A stretch of DNA of 64,000 nucleotides from DYRB01 sp963709645 (GTDB lineage: Bacteria; Pseudomonadota; Gammaproteobacteria; Chromatiales; Chromatiaceae): the NCBI GenBank assembly GCA_963709645.1, contig CAVPXP010000007.1, forward strand, positions 186,001-250,000, given 5' to 3'. The position numbers were made by a program, and so were the translations under genes. Numbering within the stretch: the first letter of the stretch is position 1; each line of letters begins with the position of its first letter. Of the stretch, positions 19,214 to 28,236 are shown piece by piece. The notes under the pieces are model-generated. The model worked only from the letters and a program-made list of their open reading frames with translations, made no database searches and had not been told where the DNA came from.

Positions 19214-22045
19214 ATGGACAGCATCCGCATCCGCGGCGCCCGCACCCACAATCTCAAGAATATCGACCTCGACCTGCCCCGCGATCGCCTGGTGGTGCTG
19301 ACCGGGCTGTCCGGGTCCGGCAAGTCGTCGCTCGCCTTCGACACCATCTATGCCGAGGGCCAGCGGCGCTACGTCGAGTCCCTGTCGGCCTATGCCCGGC
19401 AGTTCCTGTCGGTCATGGACAAGCCGGACCTGGACCATATCGAGGGGCTGTCCCCGGCCATCTCCATCGAGCAGAAAACCACCTCCCACAACCCCAGGTC
19501 CACGGTCGGGACCATTACCGAGATCTACGACTATCTCCGCCTGCTGTTCGCCCGCGCCGGCGAGCCCCGCTGCCCCGAGCACGGCGCGCCTCTGGCCGCC
19601 CAGACGGTGACCCAGATGGTGGATCAGGTCCTGGCCCAGCCCGAGGGCACCCGCCTCATGCTGCTCGCCCCGGTGGTCTCGGCGCGCAAGGGTGAGTACC
19701 ACCGCCTGCTCGCGGAACTGCACGCCCAGGGCTTCGTGCGCGCCCGCATCGATGGGGACATCTTCGAACTGGACGAACCCCCGGAGCTGGACCTCAAGCG
19801 CAAGCACGACATCGAGGTCGTCGTCGACCGCTTCCGGGTCCGGCCTGACCTGCGCCTGCGACTGGCGGAATCCATCGAGACGGCGCTCGGCCTCTCCGGC
19901 GGTCTGGTGCGGGTCGCCTGGATGGATACGGCGCCGGAGGGGCAGGCCGCGGAGCTGACCTTCTCCGCCGCCTTCGCCTGCCCCCTGTGCGGCTACAGCA
20001 TCCCGGAGCCCGAGCCGCGGCTGTTTTCCTTTAATAATCCCGCAGGTGCCTGCCCCGGCTGCGGCGGGCTGGGGGTCGAGCAGTTCTTCGACCCGGCCAA
20101 GGTCGTCGTGCACCCGGAGCTTGCCCTGGCTGCCGGGGCCGTGCGCGGGTGGGACAGACGCAACGCCTACTACTTCCAGATGGTCCGGGCCCTGGGGGTC
20201 CACTACGGCTTCGACCCCGAGACCCCCTGGCTTGACCTCCCCGACCCCGTCCACGAGGTAGTCCTCTACGGCAGCGGTGAGGAAGCCATCACCATGGCCC
20301 TGCCCGGCGAGAAGGGAAGCACGGCCCGCCCCTTCGAGGGCATCGTCCGCAACATGGAGCGGCGCTACCGCGAGACCGACTCCAACGCCGTACGCGAGGA
20401 GCTGGCCCGCTACCTGTCCAGCCAGCCCTGCCCGGCCTGCGGCGGGACCCGGCTCAACCAGGCCGCCCGCCACGTCTTTGTCGGGGAGCACAATCTGCCG
20501 CGGGTTGCCGCCCTGCCCGTCGGCGAGGCGCTGGCCCTGTTCGAGACCCTGGCCCTGCCCGGGGCCAGGGGCGAGATCGCCGCGAAGATCCAGAAGGAGA
20601 TCGCCCAGCGCCTGCGCTTCCTGGTAGACGTCGGGCTCGACTACCTGACCCTGGACCGCAGCGCCGAGACCCTCTCCGGCGGCGAGGCCCAGCGCATCCG
20701 CCTCGCGAGCCAGATCGGCGCGGGGCTGGTGGGCGTCATGTACATCCTCGACGAGCCCTCCATCGGCCTGCACCAGCGGGACAACGCCCGCCTGCTGCGC
20801 ACCCTCACCCACCTGCGCGACATCGGCAACACCGTCATCGTGGTCGAGCACGACGAAGAGGCCATCCGCGCCGCTGACCAGGTGGTGGACCTGGGACCGG
20901 GCGCCGGGGCCCACGGCGGCGAGGTCATCGCCCAGGGCACGGCTGACGAAATCGCCGCCAATCCCAGGTCACTGACCGGGCAGTATCTCAGCGGCGCACT
21001 GCGCATCGAGATCCCGACCCGGCGTCAGGCCCCGGACCCGGCCCGGGAGCTGCGTATCCTGGGGGCCAGCGGCCACAACCTGCGAGGCATCGACGTGGCC
21101 ATCCCGATCGGCACCCTGTGCTGCGTCACCGGGGTCTCCGGCTCCGGCAAGTCCACTCTGATCAACGACACCCTGCACCCCCTCGCCGCCCGCTACCTCT
21201 ACGGCTCCAGGCCGGACGCCGCCCCGCACCAGTCCTGCGAAGGGTTGGAGCACTTCGACAAGGTGGTGGACATCGACCAGAGCCCCATCGGCCGCACCCC
21301 GCGCTCGAACCCGGCGACCTATACGGGCCTGTTCAATCCCGTGCGCGAGCTGTTCACCGCCACCCACGAGGCCCGCTCCCGTGGCTATGGCCCCGGGCGC
21401 TTCAGCTTCAACGTCAAGGGGGGGCGCTGCGAGGCCTGCAAGGGTGACGGGCTGATCCGGGTGGAGATGCACTTCCTGCCCGACATCTACGTCCAGTGCG
21501 ACGCCTGCAAGGGCCGGCGGTACAACCGTGAGACCCTGGAGATCCGCTACAAGGGCAAGTCCATCGACCAGGTCCTGGACCTCACCATCGAGGAGGCGCT
21601 GGCCTTCTTCTCACCCGTCCCGATCATCGCCCGCAAGCTCCAGACCCTGGTGGACGTGGGCCTGGCCTATGTCCGCCTGGGGCAGAGCGCCACCACCCTA
21701 TCCGGGGGCGAGGCCCAGCGGGTCAAGCTGAGCAGGGAGCTCTCCAAGCGTGACACGGGCCGGACCCTCTACATCCTGGACGAGCCCACCACCGGGCTGC
21801 ACTTCCACGATGTCAGGCACCTTCTCGAGGTCCTCCACCGCCTGCGCGACCAGGGCAACACGGTGATCGTCATCGAGCACAATCTGGACGTGATCAAGAC
21901 CGCCGACTGGGTCATCGACCTGGGACCGGAGGGCGGCGACCGCGGCGGCCTGGTCATCGCCGCAGGGACCCCGGAAGACATTGCCGCCTGCCCCGATTCC
22001 TACACCGGCCAGTTCCTCAAGCCCCTGCTGCAACGGGGCTGGTGA
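19214..22045 (+). CDS. uvrA: Excinuclease ABC subunit A
   Basis: DNA-damage recognition ATPase of nucleotide excision repair; 943 residues, the normal length. Two ABC ATPase modules: Walker A GLSGSGKSSLAFDT near residue 31 and GVSGSGKSTLIND near 640, with signature LSGGEAQRI and LSGGEAQRVKL. Zinc fingers are present as paired CxxC (CPLCGYS... CPGCGG; CEACKGDG... CDACKGRR). The start MDSIRIRGARTHNLKNI is canonical. I saw no clear LexA box in the short divergent promoter region, but did not exclude one. Confidence 0.98.
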   Translation: MDSIRIRGARTHNLKNIDLDLPRDRLVVLTGLSGSGKSSLAFDTIYAEGQRRYVESLSAYARQFLSVMDKPDLDHIEGLSPAISIEQKTTSHNPRSTVGTITEIYDYLRLLFARAGEPRCPEHGAPLAAQTVTQMVDQVLAQPEGTRLMLLAPVVSARKGEYHRLLAELHAQGFVRARIDGDIFELDEPPELDLKRKHDIEVVVDRFRVRPDLRLRLAESIETALGLSGGLVRVAWMDTAPEGQAAELTFSAAFACPLCGYSIPEPEPRLFSFNNPAGACPGCGGLGVEQFFDPAKVVVHPELALAAGAVRGWDRRNAYYFQMVRALGVHYGFDPETPWLDLPDPVHEVVLYGSGEEAITMALPGEKGSTARPFEGIVRNMERRYRETDSNAVREELARYLSSQPCPACGGTRLNQAARHVFVGEHNLPRVAALPVGEALALFETLALPGARGEIAAKIQKEIAQRLRFLVDVGLDYLTLDRSAETLSGGEAQRIRLASQIGAGLVGVMYILDEPSIGLHQRDNARLLRTLTHLRDIGNTVIVVEHDEEAIRAADQVVDLGPGAGAHGGEVIAQGTADEIAANPRSLTGQYLSGALRIEIPTRRQAPDPARELRILGASGHNLRGIDVAIPIGTLCCVTGVSGSGKSTLINDTLHPLAARYLYGSRPDAAPHQSCEGLEHFDKVVDIDQSPIGRTPRSNPATYTGLFNPVRELFTATHEARSRGYGPGRFSFNVKGGRCEACKGDGLIRVEMHFLPDIYVQCDACKGRRYNRETLEIRYKGKSIDQVLDLTIEEALAFFSPVPIIARKLQTLVDVGLAYVRLGQSATTLSGGEAQRVKLSRELSKRDTGRTLYILDEPTTGLHFHDVRHLLEVLHRLRDQGNTVIVIEHNLDVIKTADWVIDLGPEGGDRGGLVIAAGTPEDIAACPDSYTGQFLKPLLQRGW

Positions 22046-22133
22046 GCGGTGACCCAGCCGTCACCCCTCGGCCTCAGGCAGGCCCGCCGAGCATCTCTAC
22101 CACCAGTCCCAGAGACCAACCCGGAGCCACCGC

Positions 22134-22751
22134 ATGGCCACCACCCTTTACTACGTCCACGACCCGATGTGCAGTTGGTGCTACGGGTTCGGCGCCGCCC
22201 TGGCCGGCCTCCTGGCGGGGCTTCCGCCGGACATCCGGTACGGGCGCCTCCTCGGCGGCCTGGCCCCGGACTCTCCCGAGCCCATGGGGGAAGCCATGCG
22301 CGCGCGGCTCCAGGACACCTGGCGGCGTATCGAGGGGCGCATCCCTAGCATCCAATTCAACTTCGATTTCTGGACCCGCTGCACCCCCAGGCGCAGCACC
22401 TATCCTGCCTGCCGGGCAGTGATCGCCGCCCGTGGCCAGGACCCCGCCCTGGACGAGGCCATGACCAGCGCCATCCAGCGCGCCTACTACCGCGAGGCCC
22501 GCAACCCGTCCGACCGCGATACGCTGATCGCCCTGGCGGCCGAGATCGGTGCCGACCCCGACGCCTTTGCCGCCGCCCTCGACGCCCCTGGCACCGTCGC
22601 GGCCCTGGGCACCGAGATAGCCCTGGCCCGAGACCTGGGGGTGACCGGCTACCCCAGCCTGGTGCTCGACTGCGACGGCAGCCGCTGGCCCATCCCACTG
22701 GATTACAGGGACCCCAAGGCCATGCTCGCCACTATCGTGCAGGTGTGTTGA
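22134..22751 (+). CDS. DsbA-family thioredoxin-fold protein (CSWC)
   Basis: 205-residue DsbA/FrnE-like oxidoreductase. The active-site motif MCSWC is at residues 12-16 and the cis-proline loop reads VTGYPSLVLD near 165; the helical insertion between them is typical of the family. No signal peptide is visible (MATTLYYVHDPM), so it is probably cytosolic, like many 'DsbA family protein' entries of unknown substrate. 88 bases after uvrA on the same strand. Confidence 0.8.
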   Translation: MATTLYYVHDPMCSWCYGFGAALAGLLAGLPPDIRYGRLLGGLAPDSPEPMGEAMRARLQDTWRRIEGRIPSIQFNFDFWTRCTPRRSTYPACRAVIAARGQDPALDEAMTSAIQRAYYREARNPSDRDTLIALAAEIGADPDAFAAALDAPGTVAALGTEIALARDLGVTGYPSLVLDCDGSRWPIPLDYRDPKAMLATIVQVC

Positions 22752-22894
22752 GCCCTCTCGGGGCTCAGACCCAGGATTGCCGGGCCTAACCGCCTGCCGT
22801 AACTTCCCCCCGCTGCGCGGTGACCGAGCGTCCCGCTGGCCGTCGGCCCGATCACGGATTGGCAGAGACATAGGACCCCGCAGGAGCCCAGCGC

Positions 22895-23110
22895 ATGAAT
22901 ACCAGAGAAATTATCGACCGCATCTTCAAGGACCCCAGCACCCGCCACTCTCTCACCCAGTTTCAGGACCTCGCCAGACCCATACACGACATCCTGAGCA
23001 TCTACCCCAAGACCGCCGCCACCGGCCGCGACGCAGGCAAGACCAAGTATTTCCTCAAAGAGTCTGGTGCCCTTCCCCACCGGCAACGAAGAGGTCCACC
23101 ATTTAGCTGA
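22895..23110 (+). pseudogene. N-terminal gene remnant, unidentified
   Basis: A 71-codon reading frame whose first ~50 residues (MNTREIIDRIFKDPS... IYPKTAATGRDAGKTKYFLKE) look like a genuine protein start, preceded by AGGAG-like sequence. After KYFLKES the frame seems shifted: a neighbouring frame continues VPFPTGNEEVHH. I do not recognise the family; the neighbouring hsdS fragment raises a restriction-modification origin, but that is a guess. Treat as a truncated remnant. Confidence 0.4.
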
Positions 23111-23173
23111 CCCCGATCAGGTCTTGACGTTTGCCTTTGGCCTCGATTGCTCTCCCGCCTGCACAACCCTGCT

Positions 23174-23208
23174 GGGGATACCTCAGGGACAGACCCTGAG
23201 GTATCCCC
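23174..23208. repeat. Perfect 15-bp hairpin
   Basis: Perfect inverted repeat GGGGATACCTCAGGG, five-base loop ACAGA, then the exact complement. There is no T-run on either side, so it is not a standard intrinsic terminator. It lies at the 3' end of the XRE-like remnant, which stops inside the left arm. It could be a recombination or IS-end scar or a transcription stop. Confidence 0.6.
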
Positions 23209-23527
23209 ACAAATTCGGCCCTGGGTCGCTCATCCGACGAGCAGTGCTTCGTGATCTCTCGCGACCCATTGGTCGACGTTCGCGATTGACTCCGTCAACC
23301 GATCGAGTTCGCCCCGGCAGCGGTCGAGTACCAGGAGCAGGCGGGCGAGGAACAGCTTGGAGTAGACGCGACGCGTTCGATTCCAGTCGCTGCACCGTCC
23401 GCAGGCCCAGCCCCGCCTCTTCCGCCAGTTGCTGCTGAGTCAGGTTTCGAGCCAGGCACAACCCAGCGAGGCGCTCCCCGATTACCTTCAAGAGGGCTTC
23501 GTCCATCATCTGAGGGCTGATCTTCAT
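23183..23527 (-). pseudogene. XRE-family HTH regulator, N-terminal remnant
   Basis: The first ~45 residues from ATG 23527 form a clear Xre/Cro helix-turn-helix: LLKVIGERLAGLCLARNLTQQQLAEEAGLGLRTVQRLE. After VQRLE the frame loses HTH-family character. A different frame of the same strand then looks protein-like (RRVYSKLFLARLLLVLDRC... up to a stop near 23230), so the gene is either frameshifted or a chimera of two fragments. This is typical of antitoxin-like or prophage-like regulators in decaying islands. Not expected to be functional. Confidence 0.55.
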
Positions 23528-23624
23528 ACCCGCCAAATATGACGCCTTAGATCAAACAGTCATTGCAACGCGCCATGGATGGCGTGTTGCATTGACTTCT
23601 TTAAGCGCCATAACTGGCGGCCTA

Positions 23625-23894
23625 TCATCGCTTTTCGCCCGGGAAGCGCCGTCGGTGGCGCACCGAGTTGTCGACATTCCCAACTCCCCGGCAGTGGTCA
23701 TCACCATGCCCGTGCCGAGTTTCATGCCAAACCCCCTGTACCGGTGCTGCTTCCGACACGCTCAACTCCCCGTTCAGCAGCTTCGGTAGCAGCGTGTCGC
23801 GTAGGGCGGCGAGGGTGCGGGGTTGCTTTGCGTTCGCGTGGATCTTGGCCCAGAGAGGTGCGACCCGACTCCCGAAAACGCCTTTCACGTTCAC
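23625..23894 (-). pseudogene. Type I restriction HsdS, C-terminal fragment
   Basis: The segment LWAKIHANAKQPRTLAALRDTLLPKLLNGELSV is the characteristic C-terminal end of type I specificity subunits (SxTLAxLRDTLLPKLxSGEL). The target-recognition domains and the rest of the gene are absent, and the frame continues into unrelated sequence after GELSV. A remnant of a former restriction-modification locus; no hsdM or hsdR is in the window. Confidence 0.6.
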
Positions 23895-23940
23895 GGCTGG
23901 ATCTAAGATGTCTTGGCGTGAGCAATTGTCGGATCTGGGT

Positions 23941-24477
23941 TCAACGCAACTTGAAGTGAGGAGTTGGAGGGGCCGGGACCGGGTTGGGCCCTACCGGCGG
24001 CGGGGCACCCAGGGTATAGCGCCGTAGATCGCGACCCAGCCGCTGGCCTGATTCCGACCGTTGGATACGCAGCCGTGCGGCCGGCACCTTGGACGGAGAC
24101 TCCGGGCCCGCGTAGCGATCCGCGCGCCGTGCATCCTGAACCCACTGGTACTGCTGCCGATCCAGGGCGCTCCGATCCAGGCCCTCCTGGACCTCCAGGG
24201 ACCCCATCCAGGGCCCGGGCCCAGGGCCCCGCTCGTTCCCGCGGACACGTTCCCGGTAACGTGCCTGATCCCGCCGCAACTCCAACCAGCCGGCAGCCTG
24301 TGCACGCTCCAGCTCTGCGGCGTCGACCGCCCCGCCCGCCAAGGACCCCTCCGCAAGGGCCACCGTCGACCAGAGCCACAGGAGTACCACCGCCACGCGT
24401 CCGGGCCTCGACAACCGCACTTGCCTGGTGCGCGATTCCCATCGGCTGCCCCGAATTGTCCTCGGATGCGAACCCAT
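23941..24477 (-). CDS. Hypothetical exported protein
   Basis: About 178 residues. An Arg-rich N-region is followed by a hydrophobic stretch (VAVVLLWLWSTVALA) ending in AEGSLAGG, consistent with a signal peptide, then a polar, Gln/Arg/Glu-rich helical region (AELERAQAAGWLELRRDQAR) and a Pro-rich C-terminus. No family recognised. ATG 24477 is used; a GTG at 24498 is also possible and neither has a strong ribosome site. Surrounding genes are remnants, so it may be a poorly conserved cargo gene. Confidence 0.45.
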   Translation of the reverse strand: MGSHPRTIRGSRWESRTRQVRLSRPGRVAVVLLWLWSTVALAEGSLAGGAVDAAELERAQAAGWLELRRDQARYRERVRGNERGPGPGPWMGSLEVQEGLDRSALDRQQYQWVQDARRADRYAGPESPSKVPAARLRIQRSESGQRLGRDLRRYTLGAPPPVGPNPVPAPPTPHFKLR

Positions 24478-24633
24478 TGCTGTGCTGTCAGGCTCCACCT
24501 AGATTCCGCAACAGACTCATTTATCTTGTATTTTCCAGGTTGTCTGAACTTGGCACCAAAGCTGCTTAGTGATAAAGCGAGGCGGACGCCCTCCTCTTCG
24601 CTTCCGTTCTCTGACCTCCTCAGTGGTGATTCG

Positions 24634-24656
24634 CCCCGCGTTGCGGGGTTTTTTTT
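24634..24656 (+). terminator. Intrinsic terminator without an obvious gene
   Basis: CCCCGC, GTT loop, GCGGGG, then eight T's: a textbook rho-independent terminator for plus-strand transcription. No intact plus-strand gene precedes it; the nearest upstream plus-strand genes are the remnant at 22.9 kb and the DsbA-like gene at 22.1 kb. It may end a small RNA or a lost gene. Confidence 0.8.
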
Positions 24657-24665
24657 GGCCAGACA

Positions 24666-24929
24666 TCAGCCCTCGACTTCGATAACAAACTCTGGCGGGG
24701 TCTGGATATTTTTCTTCACCGCGCACAACTCCATCGCCTTGACGATGCCGTCGCGGTAACGCTCCGGGAAGCCCTCCGGCAGACGCAGGCGCAGCACAGC
24801 AAGCCAGAGGGTCTGTTCTCGCGTTGTTGCACCGCCGAGCGAACAATCCGACCGACGGTTCCGGCAAACTCGATGCGAAAGGGTCTGGCCATTTCGGGCG
24901 CCTAGTTCCAAACCGACATAATGCAACAA
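24666..24929 (-). pseudogene. Possible OsmC-like C-terminal fragment
   Basis: Only the C-terminal ~50 residues look protein-like: LRLRLPEGFPERYRDGIVKAMELCAVKKN followed by TPPEFVIEVEG. The pattern (LP-x-FP-x-RY... KAMELCAVKK) recalls the C-terminal helix of OsmC/Ohr-type proteins, with Cys before VK. The upstream part does not resemble the family. I consider it a remnant and the family call tentative. Confidence 0.35.
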
Positions 24930-25029
24930 CGCGAGAACTGAGATCCATCTAGCCGACCCCGTGCGAATTTCATCGGATTTATGCTGGGATGCTGAGTTTG
25001 CTCTTGACCCCTATCTGTTCGACTCTTTC

Positions 25030-25149
25030 ACCCCGCGCTGGACCGCCTACGACCGGGTGAAGTTCAAGCTCGACCTGCCCCCAGAGATCCCGCTGAAGAC
25101 CCAGGAGCGCGCCTATACCTCGCCGATCTGGTACGCACCCAAGGGGTAG
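25030..25149 (+). pseudogene. C-terminal fragment of a DUF3604 protein
   Basis: The final 39 residues of this frame (TPRWTAYDRVKFKLDLPP... QERAYTSPIWYAPKG) match the C-terminus of the DUF3604 protein just downstream (TPRWSTYDAVRSGLPLL... QERAWSSPIWYTPL). The upstream body is missing and the frame begins in unrelated sequence. It is therefore the tail of a second, deleted paralogue that once stood in tandem. Confidence 0.75.
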
Positions 25150-25360
25150 CCAAACCCTGGTCCGGGGCCAGCGATCCGTCCGAGCACCTCGCGGGCGCCG
25201 GATTAGGCATCACATGGCCTGCCCCGGCGCCTCCCCTTTCGACTACGAGACCAACAAGGAGACAGTGCCGATGGCATCCGAGAAAGTGCGACTCCGGGCC
25301 ACCAGCATCCAGGTACGCGCTCGCGTGAGCGATAAGCATCCCCCAATGGAGATAGCCATC

Positions 25361-27234
25361 ATGTATCACTCAAACACGACGCCCCCCGCCTCGCGGCGTC
25401 TATTGGCCGGGACTGGCGCGCGGTTCATCGGGCTTACAGCCGCTTTTCTGATCCTGGGACCTTGCGCCGCAAGCGACCAACCCGTCGTGCGAAGCAATCC
25501 CCCGAAGGATGCCTACTTCGGCGAGCAGCACCTGCATACCGCCTACTCGCTCGACGCCTATATCGGCGGTGCGCGCCTGACCCCATCGGACGCCTATCGC
25601 TTCGCCAAGGGCGAGGAGGTCGAGGTCAACGGGGTCAAACTGCGCATCAGCGCACCGCTCGACTGGGCGGCGGTCACCGACCACGCCGAGTACATCGGCG
25701 AGATGTACTCCACCATGAACGAGGGCGCACCGGGTTACGACCAGGAGCAGGTGCAGCAGTTGCGCAGCCTCAAGACCCTCGAGGAGCGCGAGGGGTGGTT
25801 CCTCGAGTACGTGGTCAAGAGCAACCGAGGCACGACGCCTGCCGCACCCGCCCTTCTACGCCGGCCCCGAAACCGCGGTGGGCGGTTGGAAGCAGATCCT
25901 AGCCGCCGCCGAGGAGCACAACGAGCCGGGCAAGTTCACCACCATCCCCGCCTTCGAGTGGAGCGCAGCGCCGAACGGGGGCAACCTCCACCGCAACGTC
26001 TTCTTCCGCGACACCAAGGTGCCGGAGCGGCCCATGAGCTACATCGATATCAACCGCGAGGACGGGCTCTGGAAGTGGCTCGCGGGCCTGGAAGGACAAG
26101 GGATGCAGGTCATCGCCATCCCGCACAACTCCAATGCCAGCAAGGGCATGATGTTCCCCGCGAACGATGCGGCGGGTGAGCCCATCGACGCCGAGTATGC
26201 CGAGTTGCGCAGCCATTTCGAGCCCCTCATCGAGATGATGCAGATCAAGGGCAACTCGGAGGTCCACCGCCAGTTCTGGGCGGCCGACGAGTTTGCCGGG
26301 TTCGAAAACGCCGACTCCATCGGTGATTACAGCGATCGCAACTTCGCAAAGTACGGAAAGCAAAACTGGGCTGCGCTGGGGCCTGACCAAGGGCCTCGCC
26401 TATGAGCAGTCGCTGGGGGTCAATCCGTTCAAGTACGGCATCGTCGGAGGCACCGACAACCACAACGGCACACCCTCCAACGTCGCCGAGTCAAACTTCA
26501 TTGCCGGCAGTCACGGCGCCGCCGATGGCACCGTCGAGCGGCGGCGAACGGGCGAGGTCGGCGGCTGGATCAAGGGCAAGGACCTCAACCCCGGCGCGCT
26601 GACCGGTGTCTGGGCACCCGAGAACACCCGCGAGGCGATCTGGGACGCCATGAAGGCCCGCGAGACCTTCGCCACCAGCGGACCGCGGATCAAGGTGCGC
26701 CTCTTCGGCCGGCTCGGCCCGAGCGAGCCGACCTCCGACCCCAGGGTCCTGGTCGAGCAAGGCTATGCCCAGGGCGTCCCCATGGGCGGGACCCTCAAGG
26801 GCGACGGGACCGCCCCCAGCTTGACCATCTGGGCCATGAAGGACCCTGACGGCGCCAATCTCGACCGCATCCAGATCGTCAAGGGCTGGGTGGACGCGAG
26901 CGGCGAGCCGCAGGACAAGGTCTACGACGTCGCCTGGTCCGGCGACCGCAAGCCCGGGGCAGACGGCAAGCTCCCGGCGGTCGGCAATACTGTGGACCTG
27001 ACCAAGGCCACCTACACCAACAGCATCGGCAGCCCTGAGCTGATGGGGATGTGGAGCGATCCGGAATTCGACGCGACGCAGCATGCCCTCTACTACGTCC
27101 GCGTGCTGCAGATTCCCACTCCGCGCTGGAGCACCTATGACGCGGTCCGCAGCGGTCTGCCGCTCCTCAAGGACGTGCCGGCGACGGTCCAGGAGCGGGC
27201 CTGGTCGTCGCCCATCTGGTATACGCCGCTTTGA
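25361..27234 (+). pseudogene. DUF3604 (PHP-like) exported protein, two frameshifts
   Basis: About 623 residues after correction. The ATG at 25361 (GGAG upstream) begins a signal-peptide-like segment. Metal-binding motifs reminiscent of the PHP phosphoesterase superfamily follow: GEQHLHTAYSLDAY (HxH), AAVTDHAEYIG, VIAIPHNSNAS and VGGTDNHNGTP. The frame shifts by one extra base at about 25846 and again at about 26370; sequence is conserved on both sides of each. The function of DUF3604 is not established; a metal-dependent hydrolase in the periplasm is the reasonable inference. It is followed by a parvulin-like isomerase and HupE/UreJ-like genes, apparently as one unit. Confidence 0.82.
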
Positions 27235-27292
27235 GGACGATGCGTCTGTACAGCGCTATCTTCGGTTCAATTTGTCGCTCCTGGGAAAAGCA

Positions 27293-28236
27293 GTGCGCGG
27301 CCGACCAATTGGGGTCTGGGTTCGTTCGATCTTGAGGTCCCTGCTCCGCGAGCCCCTGCTCTATTTCCTCTTGATCGGCGTCCTGCTGTTCGCGATGGAC
27401 GCCTGGCTACGCCCGGCGCCGGTCGCGGGCGCTGGGCGGCTTGAGATCCTGGTGAGCGAGGGGCGTATCCGCAACCTGGCCCAGGGCTTCCGGCGCACCT
27501 GGCAGCGCCCGCCGACCCGCGCGGAGCTCGACGGCCTGGTCCAGGACTACATCCGCGAGGAGGTGCTTTACCGCGAGGCTAAAGCGCTCGGACTCGACCA
27601 GGACGACACCGTAATCCGCAGGCGGCTGCGCCAGAAGATGGAGTTTGTGTCCGACGATGCGGCGGCGCTCGATTCGCCGAGCGACCAGGATTTGGCCGAT
27701 TGGCTCGCCGCCCACCCTGATGCCTTTCGGGTCGAGCCGCGCGCCACCTTCGCGCAGATCTACCTGGACCCCCGCCGGCACGGCGACAGACTCGAAGCCG
27801 ACGCGCAAACGCCTGCTCGACGAGCTGAACCGTGCTCCCTCCTCAGGGGAGCCATCGGCGCAGGGCGACGGACTGCTGTTGCTCGAACCGCGTTACGCCG
27901 ACGTCTCCCAGGGCGAGGTGGCGTAGGATTTTCGGGGCGGCCTTTGCCGATGCCCTGTTCCAGCAGCCGGTCGGGCGCTGGGTGGGGCCTATCGACTCTG
28001 GCTACGGCAGCCATCTGATCCGTGTCGAGTCCGTGACGCCGGGCGGTGCGGCGAAGCTCGAGGACGTGCGACCGCTGGTGGAGCGGGACTGGGCCAACAC
28101 CAGGCGCAAGGAGTTGGGCGAAGCCTTCTACGCCCAGCTCCGCTCCAAGTACCGAGTGACCGTCAAGATGCCGGAGCCTTTTCGTGGCACCGAGGGCACT
28201 GAAGCGGCATCGGCGACGGCAGGGGAAGGCCGGTGA
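27293..28236 (+). pseudogene. Membrane-anchored parvulin-type peptidyl-prolyl isomerase, two frameshifts
   Basis: Corrected length about 313 residues. An N-terminal transmembrane anchor (PLLYFLLIGVLLFAMDAWL) is followed by a SurA/PpiC-like chaperone segment (LVQDYIREEVLYREAKALGLDQDDTVIRRRL) and a parvulin-like region (QQPVGRWVGPIDSGYGSHLIRVES). One extra base is inferred at about 27807 and another at about 27924; removing both joins the pieces. Start GTG 27293 is tentative. The stop overlaps the next gene's GTG (GTGA), so it is coupled to the HupE-like genes and probably assists folding of the exported products of this cluster (inference). Confidence 0.75.

Noticed and set aside
17639..20914. 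A very long minus-strand reading frame overlapping uvrA and the transporter
   Set aside because: It is an out-of-frame shadow of uvrA and the transporter, typical of high-GC DNA, and its protein shows no family motifs.
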